A DNA stretch of 21,205 nucleotides from JAAKFL01 sp964629645. Lineage in GTDB: Bacteria; Chlamydiota; Chlamydiia; Chlamydiales; SLFE01. A program made the position numbers and the translations under genes. The DNA is taken from the NCBI GenBank assembly GCA_964629645.1, contig CAZVSU010000045.1, forward strand, positions 1 to 21,205, given 5' to 3'. Shown piece after piece: positions 20,918 through 21,205 of the stretch. The stretch's first letter is position 1. Every line of letters begins with the position of its first letter. Under the pieces are notes generated by a model. That model searched no databases, was not told the DNA's origin, and worked only from the letters and a program-made list of their open reading frames with translations.

Positions 20918-21205
20918 ATGAGTGAAAATAATATCGGTTCAAGCCAACAGAACTTTATAAATCCGTTGCAGGATACCTCGAGCGAAATTACAAATAGGAC
21001 TAATAATAAGAGTAATAAAGTTGACGAGGTATTTAAAAATGTCCGATTTGAGTCAACGGAAAAGCAAAACACAAACGATAATCCCGTCATTGCCACAGTC
21101 GCGACAACCAACACACCGGGGACCGAAACCCAAGACACCTCAAACACAGATAAAACCCCAGACTCCTCCCCAACCGTTAGCGGCGCGGGTGAGAGAAAAT
21201 GGTAC
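20918..21205 (+). CDS. N-terminus of a Ser/Thr/Asn-rich protein, effector-like (partial)
   Basis: Open from ATG 20918 to the window end: 96 codons, no stop. AAGGA lies about 7 bases upstream as ribosome-binding site. The protein starts MSENNIGSSQQNFINPLQDT and continues rich in Asn, Thr, Ser, Gln, Asp and Pro (VATTNTPGTETQDTSNTD), with no hydrophobic segment. Such polar, disordered N-termini are common in chlamydial type III effectors and other surface or secreted proteins, but no domain is visible and the rest of the gene is missing. Its first half is AT-rich in codon use, unlike upstream genes. Placement right after the RasGAP gene suggests, but does not prove, an effector locus. Confidence 0.7.
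   Translation, partial: MSENNIGSSQQNFINPLQDTSSEITNRTNNKSNKVDEVFKNVRFESTEKQNTNDNPVIATVATTNTPGTETQDTSNTDKTPDSSPTVSGAGERKWY

Noticed and set aside
1..21205. CRISPR array, tRNA or rRNA genes
   Set aside because: No regularly spaced direct repeats, and no cloverleaf or rRNA-like sequence was noticed on either strand.

Overview
The window reads as chromosomal DNA of a bacterium in the phylum Chlamydiae, most likely an environmental, Parachlamydia-like lineage. The main evidence is a fused MurC-Ddl protein, a small SWIB-domain protein next to an LpxG-type phosphoesterase, and the run yebC / GNAT / prfB / SWIB / lpxG / ispD / truA / HAD phosphatase. From memory, that run matches the gene order around CT457-CT464 of Chlamydia trachomatis. 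GC content looks close to 50% by eye, which is high for the phylum. Estrella-like Criblamydiaceae would fit, but the species cannot be fixed from this sequence. I see no rRNA, tRNA, CRISPR array or insertion sequence.

Layout. (1) 52-1575 (-): an archaeal/eukaryotic-type prolyl-tRNA synthetase. (2) 1652-4387 (+): a tightly overlapping trio of a mercuric-reductase-like flavoprotein, a TVP38/TMEM64 membrane protein and a CDP-alcohol phosphatidyltransferase. (3) 7455-4384 (-): prfB (with the classic +1 programmed frameshift), a GNAT acetyltransferase, a SprT-like metalloprotease and yebC, probably one transcription unit. (4) 7570-8124 (+): a small protein ending in a bilobed hydrophobic hairpin, resembling an inclusion-membrane protein. 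Convergent to it is a ~707-aa UGP3-like nucleotide-sugar pyrophosphorylase (-). (5) 10298-10743: a 446-base non-coding stretch with a long inverted repeat and a tiny ORF touching the SWIB start. (6) 10744-13496 (+): SWIB, then lpxG-ispD-truA with 4-base overlaps, serving lipid A, isoprenoid and tRNA modification. (7) 13487-15439: a HAD phosphatase (-), a lipoprotein with an M15-peptidase-like but ligand-poor core (+), and an orphan protein (+). (8) 18917-15457 (-): murC/ddl, ftsQ and cutA, i.e. cell-wall precursor synthesis plus division. (9) 19020-20624 (+): a protein carrying a convincing eukaryotic RasGAP domain. An AT-rich gap follows, then the first 96 codons of a Ser/Thr/Asn-rich protein running off the window.

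The main discovery is the RasGAP-domain protein. Both catalytic arginines (R176 and R287), the EVDP motif, the FLR...PA..SP motif and the SK..QN.AN motif are present, with spacing close to that of p120GAP and neurofibromin. With no signal peptide, a polar N-terminus and an effector-like neighbour, it is a good candidate for a type III secreted protein that switches off a host Ras-family GTPase.

Other points: prfB, lpxG and murC/ddl each have a -10-like hexamer exactly 7 bases before the ATG and no usable ribosome-binding site, which suggests leaderless mRNAs. The divergent murC/ddl and RasGAP promoters flank a shared inverted repeat that could be an operator.
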